Shown: positions 37,676 through 49,211 of the stretch, one piece after another
Layout of the letters: every line of letters begins with the position of its first letter
Position numbering within the stretch: position 1 is the stretch's first letter
The notes under the pieces: generated by a model
Told to the model about the DNA's origin: nothing
Databases searched by the model: none
Seen by the model: only the letters and a program-made list of their open reading frames with translations
Source of the DNA: Sipunculus nudus
Taxonomy: Eukaryota; Annelida; Sipuncula; Golfingiida; Sipunculidae
Direction of reading: 5' to 3'
Length of the DNA: 64,000 nucleotides
Assembly: GCA_026874595.1 (NCBI GenBank)
Contig: CM049316.1
Coordinates: forward strand, 30,609,339-30,673,338
Translations under genes and position numbers: made by a program

Positions 37676-38829
37676 TACTCTTGTTTCCTTAATCTGTAAA
37701 TTTTCAGGCATAGGGTCCACTTGAACTCAGGGATTCATGGTAAATGATGTCACTTCACCATCTCTTTGTAGAAAGCCTACTCAATCCACTGTTCAAATAT
37801 ATTAGTCTGCCAGTTTAGTTCACGCATATACGCATATATGCGCACATGGAAAGTGGCACACCATTTTTTCATGCAAATACGCACATACGCATTTACTGGC
37901 ATACGGAAACATACCTTAACATGAATAAATACATACCTTTGATGATAATTCATCTGTAACTGCATGTGGTGCGTAACATGACCTCTAGTGGAAGAAAAAG
38001 AGGTCGTTTTCATAATAAGATGGTAATATTTTGTCAGGCCAAGTTTTACTTTACTCTGTTGAGACAATTTTGGTTTTGTTTGTTCTCAAAAGATTAATAA
38101 GGTTTCATACAGTTTTAAAATATATCAGCTGTGTTTGGTGACATGTATACTAGTTTGTAGCTTTAAGGCAAGACTCAGGCATTTATGGAACCACACTCAT
38201 GAATTCTGTACCTTAAACGAGCTTTTTAAAATAGTTTGAGTCCCATATTAATATCATAATATAGTTAGACATCACCACCCACTTTTTTGTGTCATTAATA
38301 AGTGATAAAATGGCTTTCCTCTCTCCTTCTTTTGTGAGAGATTGTGATCATCAAACTCCATTTTTATCAAATTCAGAGAGGCAGCAGAGAACCCAATTGA
38401 TACCAATGTGAACAATTAATGTATGGATGCACAAAGACACATGCACTTGTCATGTTGTAAGGACATGGAAACAATCTATATTAAGGTCCTGTCTCTTAAG
38501 TCTGAGGTATTTCATCCTTGAGCTGGTTTATTTCCCCATTGAGACATAAAAGCTTATACCCCTTTTGTCTTAAGGGGTTATGTGTAAGTGTAAGTGGCAT
38601 CCTCCCTGCTTAGTGGTTATCAGAATCTCTCATCTGGTTATAAACTGGGCGACATCCTGTGTACTCCATGAATATTTAGTAGAACCTATATTAGCCTTGT
38701 AAGAGGAAATGGAAGTCGTGGGTGCATGTACCATGGAAAAAAGTGGCAGTCTCTGTCCAAATGAGAGAAATAAATACTGAACATAATTGTAGTCTACTTT
38801 TAAATATCTTGAAGTCCTGCAAATAGGTT

Positions 38830-39060
38830 AAGGACATACCATAGTGATTAACACATCAGACATAAGAACTGAAGTTTGAATGCTACCTAGCCCCCAAAAA
38901 GGGATGGTTATCACATAATCTCAGCATGCTAGCAGCCTACACCAATTTAGCATGGAATAATTCTTGTAAAAGTGTAACAATGATAATTCTAATGCATATT
39001 AGTGTTTCATAAAGACTTGCTGGCAAGTAGGAGTGTAGCCATGAAAACTCAGTAAACATT
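38830..39060 (+). mobile_element. Diverged tRNA-derived SINE
   Basis: GGACATACCATAGTGATTAA and GAACTGAAGTTTGAATGC parallel GGACATACCTTAGTGGTAAG and GGTCCGTGGATTGAACCC of the SINE at 18321. Similarity continues weakly for about 200 bp to AGCCATGAAAACTCAG. It is older and has lost a good B box. Confidence 0.45.
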
Positions 39061-41149
39061 CTAATTTGACTGATAGGGCCTACTTTGATTCATGACAATA
39101 GTCATGTCAAAAACTGCACTGCAATAGCCACCATACTTAATTAACACCAAAATATAGTTTCAGTGTATTTTCATATGATGATACACAATCATATGGCTTC
39201 ATACTTAGCTGTTTATTTTGACATTGGCCAGGCTATGATTTAGGGCTAAATACCAAAGTAAAAAATTCAATATACCATCTGATTGTACATCCAGTCTACA
39301 TGGTAGCTTCTGTCATTTCCTGCACGTCTCACAACTTAGCTGTATGTCAATCACACAACTGGTGTTAAATGTGTGAAAACTGCTCCTGTTTTCAACTTCT
39401 TATAAACCTAAACAACATGTCTTATTAGTCTTCATACCAGGTTAGATTTTGATCAGTCTTGGTTGTTTTCTGAAATTTTACACGTCTCCAAATGAACTTT
39501 AACAATTTCTATAGGATGAAATACACCAAAAACTGTTTCACATATCAATCGGTAATAAATATGATGATTATGTCTCATGGATTTGAAATCTTACCATGCT
39601 GCCTGGTGTAATATGTTGATCTAATTATTGTTTGTTTTTTTTATATAATTTAACTGTGACTTTTCTTCATTTTGTACAACCTATTTCTCATTTTGTAATT
39701 CTAATTCAAAATTTACTTGAAACCATATACATCTGCTAATATTCTGGATCAACAGATCTGGGATATTAAGTGTTTTCTAAAAAGCAGGCTTAATTGTGAT
39801 CACAGTGATGGCTTATTGTGAATGGATGTTTTGAATCTTTCCAATCTTTTTCTTAGCCAGGATTGAGAAATAGCTGGCAGAGCAGCTAGTCTATAGCTAG
39901 TAAAGTAAAATATTAAGGAAATTACTCTTTTGAGCGAACCTGTGAGCTAATGTGATGGTCTGGCATCGTTCGGCATCTGTCGTCCAGCGTCCGGCATCTG
40001 TAAATTAACCCATACTATCTCAAAAACGACAGGCATTAGCATAAAAAAATTAGCCATCTGAAAAACTCTACAGGATTTAGCCAATTTTTTGGCTAACTGC
40101 ATTTTCTTAGATTTTTTAGAGAAAAAGCTAGAAAACCTTTAAAAATCTTCTCCTCAGAAATGGTCCAGCAAAACTGTTCAATATTTCACAGCAATAATCT
40201 GTCAAGTTTGTTAGAATCGTTCCAGTTCGGTGATTTTTGGCCGAGTTACAGGAAGTTAAAACTTAGTCATCTGTCCAAAAAAGCATACTAAAATTTCAAT
40301 CTCAGAAACAGCTGGAGCTATCATCACCAAATTCTATGCCAATGTTGGACACATCAGTCATATCTGAAATTGAGGTATTGGTGGCGCCACCTGCATTGGC
40401 CTTTTTTGTACGGGGGTCATCAATGCCTGTATCATACTGAGGGCTACAAAGAACTTCTTCTCTGAAACTGTATGGCCAAATTGATTAATATAGCACAGTA
40501 ATGATCCTAGGGTAGTGCTTTCTGAAGTTTGTTCAAATGGTCTATGTTTAGAGACTTTTGGCTGAGTTATGGGAAGCTGAATTTAGTCATATGCCATGAC
40601 AGCCCATTTTAGCTCAGTGGCTACAAATATCTTCTTCTCAAAACCATTGGCCAAATTCTTAAATCTCACTAATTAATTACCCTGAGATGTTGATAATTCA
40701 AGTTTGTTCAAATGGTTTTGGTTCAGTGCTTTTTTGGCTGAGTTACGGGAAGCTGAACTTCTTTTTGGCTGAGTTACAGGAAGCCAGTTTGCTGTATCTT
40801 CCTAGATGAGTGATAAACCTGCAAGAATAATCCCCACAATAATTCTTATAATAATTGTCTTTAATGGTTCCACATGAATGATAATTGGCTGAATTATGGA
40901 GATTGAATTGAGTCATTTTACCATATATGTAAGGTGTGTGAAGCAGTTACATCTAGCCAGCATCTATAACATCATGCCAGTAGATTTAAGGTTAAACAGC
41001 TTGGTAGACTGCCAACCATTTCAGATTTTTGCAACAGGCCAAAGGTCATCCTGGATCTATTTATAGCTTTAACAGACTGGCAACTGTCAGTGCAGTAGCT
41101 GCATTCTATTAATAGCTTTGGCAAACTGCCAACTGTGTCAGAATATGCA

Positions 41150-41275
41150 ACAGGTCAAGAGTTCACTCAGTGCAGCCAGGTACAGCTCAAAAGTTCACTC
41201 AGTCTAGCCAGGTGCAGGTCAAGAGTTCACTCAGTGCAGTAGCTTGAGCCAGCAGGTTGTCACAGTTCACTCGGG
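41150..41275 (+). repeat. Short tandem repeat, ~37-bp unit (GTTCACTCAG)
   Basis: GAGTTCACTCAGTGCAG or a close variant recurs four times (AAGAGTTCACTCAG, AAAAGTTCACTCAG, AAGAGTTCACTCAG, CACAGTTCACTCGG), joined by CCAGGTGCAGGTC-like text. It lies inside the family D element. Confidence 0.5.
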
Positions 41276-41313
41276 GCAACTGCCTTTCTCACCTTAGCCT
41301 GGTAAGCCGAGTG

Positions 41314-41336
41314 CATCAAACTCGAGAAGTTTGATG
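41314..41336. other. Hairpin with 9-bp stem
   Basis: CATCAAACT pairs with AGTTTGATG around a CGAGA loop. It is just downstream of the GTTCACTCAG array within the family D element. No function can be assigned. Confidence 0.4.
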
Positions 41337-42749
41337 TATTGGAATGATATTTTGACCTGTCTGTGTCTTTGATGGCTTTTTTGTTCAAAAGACAGGTGTT
41401 GCCACCTACAATCACTTTTGCACAATGTATGTGCCTGGCTATTTCTCCAGAGGAATTTGATATATCAGCCTGAAATTGGGCCAATTTATACATTTCGTAA
41501 AGCTTTGTCATATACAAGACTGGTGGCGCCACCTACAATAATTTTTGCTTAGTGTAGATCCCTGCTTATTTCTCAGGAGGGGATATCAGCCTGAAATTGG
41601 GCATATGTATACATCTCTGATATCTTCGTCGTATACAAGACATGTAGGCCTACTTGAAAAGTAATGGACCAGGATTGAAGCATTATACCTGGTGTATAAA
41701 CCATTGCACAGGTTTGCATTAGGCCTGTAGGTCTTGTTTTTCATTTTTTTTAGAAATACTTTTTCAGTGAAGGCATTTCAATATAGATACTATATTCTGC
41801 TTTAACAGTCAAGTTTGAACAAGAATGAGACATTTCACAAGTTTTTATGCATATGTCCAGCCTGAGTCACAACATGTGGAAAATGCCCCTATCTTCATGC
41901 AGGGGGATGTGCACCATGTTTGTTTCTGACTTGGGGAATGATATATATAGACATTCGTAGTGGGCGAGGCACATCTTTATTAAGTCTGTGATTTGGAATT
42001 GATGCTAATTTTACTCTTTTTCACTCGATCTTTATTTTAAAAAAGTCTACTTTTTTTGCCAGAGCACTTACTATTTTTTTCAGTCATTTACCTTTGACAG
42101 GCCTGAAAGTGGTAGGACAGAGGTATCTCGGAGCCTAGTGAGAGCCTTGCTTATAGGAAGATGGCCATTTGACTTAATAAAAATTTTTTAATTCAACTGA
42201 GCATCATGGCCCATGGGTCACTGGTTTTTCTAACAGAGACATCAGCTAGTGGGCGGAAAAGGCTTATCAAGCTTTATAAGCTGCAGGTGTTACACCTTGC
42301 GCTCTTCATCCTCTTAACCTGTTAGAGTTTGATAAAACGGTCATTTTATGAAGGTTTTTATGGCTCTGTGCTGGGGTGTTCCTTAATACATAAGACCTGA
42401 TAGTGTGACAAAATGCATCAGTTCTCCATTTAATGTACATGGGGTGTTTTAACAGCTCTCAATCGCATGTTGATGTCTTAATAAAAGCAGGGATGCTCCT
42501 TTATAACTATAAATTACCTTTATTGTTTAAGATCAAACAGTAGTTTCGATTACACTAATCCTTTTAAAAACATCAGTATCACATGTCAGTACTCTTTAAC
42601 TATTTATATCCGGTGACCACTCCCAAATTTAAACTAGATTGGTTGACAATGGGATTTAGGATCCCTTTCTCGCAGTGGTGGATCACAGATTTATATTTAT
42701 CATGTCTAAATTGGTATATCGATGTCTCTCTAGAAGTAAATTGGATGCA

Positions 42750-45379
42750 TTTTTAGCTCAGCTGACTATAAGTCATCTGAGCTATAGTCGTGGTCCATTG
42801 TCCGTCGTCCGTCCGTCTGTCCGTCCGTCCGTCCGTCCGTCCGTCCGTCCGTAGATGTGGCACGTTTTGAAACCGTAAGACCTAGGAATCCAAAATTCAG
42901 CATAATGTTAGATGTCCCCAAGATCTCCTACCAAGCCGAAAACTGGGTCTTTGCGACTTCATTCCTTTGAGAAATTAAGGAAAAACCTCAATTTTTTATT
43001 AAAAACTTATTTTCACACTTTAGGACTGCCTAATATCAAAACCACTCATCTGTTTTTCCTCATATTTCCTATAAATAATCCTCTATATAATTCCTATGTA
43101 CATGCCAGAAATTAGGTCTGTATTATTTAATTTAAAAAAGTTATGGGCCCAAACATAATGCATTTTTTAAATAATCAGGAAAGAAATTTTATCACTTAAC
43201 ACAAAACTTGTTAAAGCTAAGCCCTTTTTTTCCAGTAATATTACTTTTATTAATCAAAATTAAATTGTATACCCAAAATTAGATCAAAATCTTTGAAATT
43301 TTTAAAAATATTAGCAAAAATAAAAAATTGGTACCTTAAATTTTGCCCAAATTTGACCATGGCATGTTTTTTTGCTGTAACTGGTGTGGATTTAATTTTC
43401 ACAGCATGTTTTTGTTAGCATTTCAACTGTTAACACCAAAAATTTGAAACCAGTTGATCAAAAACTGTAGATTTTATTCAAGTTTTCAAGCACCATGTCA
43501 CATATTGCTAGTGTTATGCAGTTTGCTAGAGCTCAGCTCCCGAGCTTCAGCTCTAGGTTCCTTAAATTTGGCATACAGTTAGATTTCTCCAAAATCCCCT
43601 ACCATGCCAAGAATTTGGTCACTAGAACTTAATTCCTTCGAGATATAAATGAAAAACTTCATTTTTCCATTAAAAACCAATGTTACACTTTAAGACTGCC
43701 TAATATCAAAACCACTGATCTGACTTTGATCATATATAATATACATATTTTTCTATACATTCACTATGCACATGCCAGAAATGATGTCAGTATTGTGTAT
43801 TTTTTTTAAGTTATGGGCCCAAACATAATGCACTTTGTAAAAAATCAAGAAATATATTTACTCCCTTAACAAGGGCATTGCTGAAGCTAGAGATCTTTTT
43901 TGTCAGGGATGTAACATTATTTAATCAAGATTCAATTGAATACCCAAAATTAGTTCTGAATTTTTCAAATTTTATAAGTTATTAGTATAAATATAAAATT
44001 AGTACCTTAAATTTTGCCCAACTGTGACCATGGCACGTTTGTTTCCCGTGAGCACTGTTGATATAATTTTCATATCATGCACACATAAGGATTTCAGATT
44101 TTTAGTTTAGAAAGCTGAAAGAAATTTGCCAAATATTGTAGCTTTTATTAATGTTTTTTATGAGACCCTGTCAGACTTTGGCTCTCTCCAGCCCCTCTTG
44201 AGTCACCTGTATGTTGACCTTGTTGACCTTTCATCAAATTATGCACGCTTGAGGGGAGAATCCAGGCAGCTGATGGCCAGCCACAGTTGATCCAGGTGTT
44301 CAACCCAACTCATCTAGTAGTTTTAACCAACAACATAACAATAAACAATAAATTAATAAATTTTTATTGGTTTTTAATAACAAATTAAAGAAAAATAGAA
44401 AAGGAATTTGTTAGTTTATAATAACAACAAATTAACTTGCAATTACTGATGATATAAGAATCTTGTATCGATGGGTAGAATGTCACATATTCCAAATAAC
44501 ACCATGCAGTCACTTATGGCATTTTTCAGTTCATTTTTAATGATAAAGAAGTAAATCATATTATTCATTACTAATCATTAAGGATTATATGAAGGAAATT
44601 AATGATAGACAAAGATGCAGTTGATAATATTAATCTAGATTCCTACTGTGTCTAGTGTGTACATTGATGTGAAATTAGGCCAAAATGAATTTTTTACAGT
44701 TATTTTTTAATATAAATAAAAGCCATAAAACCAGGTACTTATGATCATTATTTAAATGTGTGAATTTTGTATATTCTGGATTCTCAACATCATTGTTTGG
44801 TGAAAACTGAATAAATACCAGACATGGTGCGAATACTTTGTAATTGTATTTAAATACGAATATGATTATGTACTCCATTATAAAATTTCTTGCATAAAGA
44901 ATGGGAATTTAGGTAAAAATGAAAGTATATGAATACTCGTGCAAATACTTTCAAAATGTATTCATGAATGCATTCATGAATATATTCTTTAATATTATTT
45001 TAATAATCATATCAATTATATTTCATTTTAAAAAATCATATGATTCTCTTATTTTTTTTAATAAAAATTATATTTGGGACAATATTTGTAATTTTTTTAA
45101 TAAATAGTTAAACTCTTATATTATATGTTCTGCTTATAAGTTATATGGCCAAGTCAAAATCTGTGTGACAGTAGTACTCCATTTGTTAATAAAATAAATG
45201 AAATCAATCCTCTTCCCTGTCTCCAAAGGTACTATCAAAATCATACATAAGCTAAACAACAACAATTCATAATACAGCTTATATTTATTACCACACAAAA
45301 CCAGCATGTGCCTCATTTCTTAATAATATTTTTTTATCATAAATAACAGCTGAGCGTCGTGACCCATAGGTCCCTTGTT
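42750..45379 (+). mobile_element. Family A repeat, copy 2: Helentron/HINE-like element (2.63 kb)
   Basis: This copy is collinear with the one at 20849-23448, with the same 5' hairpin (42755-42783), internal duplication and 3' end. The GTCC run is longer here (about 42801-42853), so the microsatellite has expanded or contracted between copies. The terminal hairpin reads GTGACC-CATA-GGTCCC, with one stem mismatch. The small open frames inside it match those in the other copies and are not genes. Flanks differ from copy 1 immediately outside TTTTTAGC and CTTGTT, which fixes both ends. Confidence 0.7.
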
Positions 45380-45483
45380 AACTGCCTAAGTTGGATTTAA
45401 CTAGTGATGTACCTTATTCCAGTTAATTGATTATATTGATGATCAGTCATTTTTCTTTTATAATCATTTAGATTGGTTGCATT

Positions 45484-45712
45484 TTTATACCCCCATCTAT
45501 GACAGGACATATTATGGTATACCCATGGTCCATCTGTCAATCTGTCCATCTGTTCGTTTACTTTTGGTGTTGCCATGATAACTTACTTGGGCTTTGATGG
45601 ATTTTCACAAAACTCACCAAAACTACTTACCAATAGATTATCTTGCCCAAATTCGATTATTGGCAGAAACCATGCTTATTTAATAAGGTAAGAGGTCACT
45701 AGGTTAGATTTG
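45484..45712 (+). mobile_element. 5' fragment of another dispersed repeat (TATACCCCCATC type)
   Basis: TTTATACCCCCATCTATGAC, then TATTATGGTATACCC and a CCATCTGTCAATCTGTCC run, resemble the start of a bivalve repeat family with a GTCC/GTCT-rich 5' end. No matching 3' end is visible before the next element at 46017, so I call it a truncated insertion. The call is by resemblance only. Confidence 0.35.
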
Positions 45713-46016
45713 TTGCACTGGTATTCACCCATTTATATGGTTGCTTGATCATCCAGGTGAAAGCAAAGTCCAGCATTTTATTATAGTGTTTCAGTGCCAT
45801 ATATGATATATGTATGCAAGGTCAAATGTAATAAGTCTAAAATGAGTACAACCAAAAAGAAGGGCTGTTCAAATTGCAGTTTTGGTTATCTAGGAAGCAC
45901 ATAGGCTATGCAGTTATGAACATTGAATTTCATACTTAACATACAGGTAACAGGCAGTGACACTTAAAATAAATCTGTTTTACAAATAAACATAGAGATA
46001 ATATATTATAAAGAGT

Positions 46017-47595
46017 TATTGTATCCGCCAAAACAGAGTATTGCAGATACTATGTTTTCAGTCGGACGCTGCCGCCGCCGCTGCTTAGGTGTCCGGAGAA
46101 CTCCTCCGTAACCGCTGGGCAGAATTTTACGAAACCCGGGATTATGTTCGGGTCACATGTGAACTGCTGCACCCCAATTTTGTTTTGACCTCTGACCTTT
46201 CCTCTCTCCAGTGTGTCCATCTGTGCTGCTGTTTTTAACACATTAACCCACATCTCGGAAACTGTTTGACCGATCCGGAAAAAAATTTTGCACAAATGTA
46301 GCCCTTGGATAGCTTTATAACATACATAAAAAATGGTGTTGCCACCTGCAACCATTTTTGCACAGCTTCCATCTGTTCATCTGCCTTGGGATAAAATCAC
46401 TCATATCTCTGCATTGGTTGGACTTATCCACCTGAAATTTTGCATGTGTATACATCCTGGACAGCTTTCTTGATTTTATGACAGGTGGTGCCACCTACAT
46501 TCACGTTTACGCTGCAGACATCCAAGCTCATATCTCGGGAACGGTTTGACCGATTGGGCCAAAATTTTTCATGTGTATAGATCTTACATAGCTCTTAATC
46601 ATACACAAAACTGGTGGCACCACCTGCAACCATTTTTGCACAGTGTCCATCTGTTTGTATGCTGTTGGATAAAATCACTCATATCTCTGCACTGGTTTGA
46701 CTTATCTGCCTAAAATTTTGCAGGTTAATACATCTTGGATAGCTTTCTTGATTTTGTGGCAGGTGGCGCCACCTACATTCACATTTACGCTGCAGACATC
46801 CAAGCTCATATATCGGGAACTGTTTGACCGATTGGGGCCAAAATTTTGCATGTGTATAGATCTCACATAGCTCTTTATCATAAGCAAAACTGGTGGCGCC
46901 ACTTGCAACAATTGTTGCATAGCCTCTGTCTGTTTGTCTACTGTGGGATAAAATCACTCATATCTCGGTAGTGGTTTGACTTATCTGCCTAAAATGTTTC
47001 AGGTTTATACATCTTGGATAGCTTTCTGGATTTTATGACAGGTGGCGCCACCTACATTCACATTTATGCTGCAGACATCCAAGCTCATATCTGGGGAACC
47101 GTTTGGCTGATTGGGCCAAAATTTTGCATGTGTGTAGACCTCACATAGCTCTTAATCATACACAAAACTGGTGGCACCACCTGCAACCATTTTTGCACAG
47201 TGTCCATCTGTTTGTATGCTGTGGGATAAAATCACTCATATCTCTGCACTGGTTTGACTTATCTGCCCAAAATTTTGCAGGTTTATACATCTTGGATAGC
47301 TTTCTTGATTTTGTGGCAGGTGGCGCCACCTACATTCACATTTACGCTGCAGACATCCAAGCTCATATCTCAGCAGTTGTTTGACTTTTTGCATTTGTAT
47401 ACAACTTTAATAGCTTTCTGGTTTTGTGGTAGGTGGCACATCTTACATACACATTTCGGTTGCAGACATCCATGCTAATATACAACACACCTCACTCTAT
47501 TTCCCCTTGTTACTCAATCCATGCCTCACTTCACCCGTCCAATTCTGATTTCAGCGGATACATGTAGTCACTTGTCAACTACCCGTATTCTAGTT
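46017..47595 (+). mobile_element. Family B repeat, copy 2: Helentron-like element (1.58 kb)
   Basis: Both ends match the copy at 34437-35444: GTATCCGC at 46021, and GCGGATAC, a hairpin and CTAGTT at 47554-47595. It is longer because the internal 278-bp unit is present about four times rather than twice. The 3' hairpin has decayed at both CpG positions (GTCG to GTCA and CGAC to CAAC), as expected from methylation-driven mutation of an old copy. Confidence 0.63.
46330..47450 (+). repeat. Internal tandem array of family B copy 2 (278-bp unit, ~4 copies)
   Basis: GACATCCAAG, or GACATCC, recurs at 46517, 46795, 47074 and 47352 (spacings 278, 279 and 278 bp). The halves are again marked by GGTGGCGCCACCT and GGTGGCACCACCTGCAAC. 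The copy number differs from the sister element, so the array is variable. Confidence 0.7.
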
Positions 47596-48836
47596 ATAAA
47601 TATGATTTCATTTCTCCAAGAAAGAAAAATAGCAAACTGAAGATAAGTGAAGATTCAGGGCCTTGGGCAAAGGTTAATGTTAGACCCACTTGCCTAGTTA
47701 AGCAAATAGGAGCCAAATTTGGTGGAATCTGACTTGTTCTGGACAAGTGGTGAACAATTTATGTTGAGCCCTGCTATCAGACTTTGAAGATAAAAGTGGT
47801 TGTATCCTCTATGCTGTATGTTATTCTTGAGTATCAGATCAATGAGAATGTGTTTGTTATCAGTTGCTCAGAGGGAGAAAATATGTCTGAAATTTTCCAT
47901 GATAAATCCTGATAAATTACTTATTGATCACCAGGGTCCCTATTGATTTTGTCCCAAAAGGTTGAATCTTATGTACACAGACCTTGATAATAAGACACTG
48001 GAGTGGTGTAGCGTTAGTTTGGTATCTCGTCATCTTATCAGAATACCTCAGGGTGTCAGAAAGCAATTGTATCACAAAAAGGCATGATGGATGACATATT
48101 GATTTGTAACAGTTAATCTTCAGTTATCCTCCTGTCTGTCTGTAGCATTATTTTAGATCTTATAAGAGGTATACATGTCTGGTCTGACCATAGTTTATTT
48201 AGTGTTGTATATTAGGCATTACTTTTATTGAGATAGTCATGAATATTACCTGGTAGGTGGCAGTAACAGTAACTAAACTGCCTTCAGTCAGGTCCTCCAA
48301 GTTGCCTCTGCACAAGCCGTGGTGCATGTCCATAAAAAGATTGTAGGGGTAGGTATATGGTCTTGAGGAGATAGCTAGATGTTGGGTCTTTTTTCCCTTG
48401 GTGTTGAATTTGAAAAATAAAATAGTGCAAATTGAAAGAAATCATAAAAAATTTTAGTTGTAAAAATGAAAGATAAAATACAAGTACTGATATCATGTGT
48501 GAAAATTTTTCCCATGTTACCTTATTTCCCATTGAATGAAATGTTAGTGACTATATGTATACTGCAAATATTTTTATTTTAAATTAAAAAGTAGGTTAAA
48601 ACATATAAAATGTTGATATAGGTCTAAGATTAAAAAGTGAAGAAAAACGGATCACCAGAAATAAGGTGTAAACAATGAAATATGAAAGATGTCTTAACAT
48701 GAGTAATAAACAAAATGGCTCAATAAAAATGTACAACTTGAAGAAAATCATGCGTTAAGAACCTCAACATTCGAAATACTAAAAAAATGGTAAAAAATAT
48801 ATCAGTAACATATCAATGTACATCTACAGTGGAACC

Positions 48837-49211
48837 TGTCTGGAAGACCACCTATTTTATAAGGGTGAACTGAGAACATTCACATTGCAGAAGCAAATCG
48901 AGGATTTTGGAAAGGGGAGGGTCCAACCCAGGAAGACTAAAATTAAAACTAAAAAAAAGGTCCTCTGGTCCAGGAAGGAAGAGGGTCCAGGCTACAAAAT
49001 TTGGTTTGCACCCTAAAGAAAAGGTTGTTTTAGCTCAAAGGGGGTGCGGGTCCAAACCCACTGGGCCCCCCACCCCCCCCCCCCCCTCCCCCCCCCCCCC
49101 CACCCCCGGATCTACCACTGCATTGGTTATAACTGACCTGTCCTATAAGACCACCTGTTAATAAACACTTTCGGCCAGTCCCATGGGTGGTCTCTTATAG
49201 CAGTTTCACTG
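48837..49211. mobile_element. TA-flanked MITE (Tc1/mariner-like) with nested insertion
   Basis: The left end CAGTGGAACCTGTC and the right end, reverse-complemented, CAGTGAAACTGC are followed by GAAGACCACCTATT and AGAGACCACCCATG. The inverted termini are therefore about 30 bp, and the element is flanked by TA on both sides (48835-48836 and 49212-49213). TA target duplication is typical of Tc1/mariner-related MITEs. The interior from about 48900 to 49123 is a different repeat, so roughly 150 bp are MITE sequence. Confidence 0.52.
48900..49123 (-). mobile_element. GGTAGATCC-type repeat nested in the MITE, with long C run
   Basis: On the minus strand it begins GCAGTGGTAGATCCGGGGG and carries a G run (C run on the + strand, 49069-49101), then GGACC/GGGTCC-rich text. 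The same start (CAGTGGTAGATCCAG) opens the element at 19961 in the opposite orientation. The long homopolymer is prone to sequencing error. Confidence 0.45.

Larger units (their letters stand above)
35445..39929. other. No gene seen; LTR, SINEs and a CGCATA-rich patch
   Basis: Besides the solo LTR and the SINE pieces, a patch at 37820-37890 repeats ACGCATA five times and includes the palindrome CGCATATATGCG (37831-37842). A 96-codon minus-strand frame crosses this patch and is not supported as a gene. Confidence 0.4.
39930..42226 (+). mobile_element. Degenerate Helentron-like element, family D (~2.3 kb)
   Basis: The left side, near 39933-40010, shows TGTGAGCTAATGTGATGGTC then TCGTCCAGCGTCCGGCATC, the kind of sequence that follows the 5' end of related repeats. 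The right side ends AACTGAGC, a GGCCCATGGGTC hairpin and CTGGTT (42194-42226), parallel to the family A end. In between are repeated phrases (GCTGAGTTACGGGAAGC near 40737 and 40773; GGTGGCGCCACCT at 40381 and 41523) and a short tandem repeat at 41150-41275. The boundaries belong to one element by inference; it may be two overlapping insertions. Confidence 0.42.
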
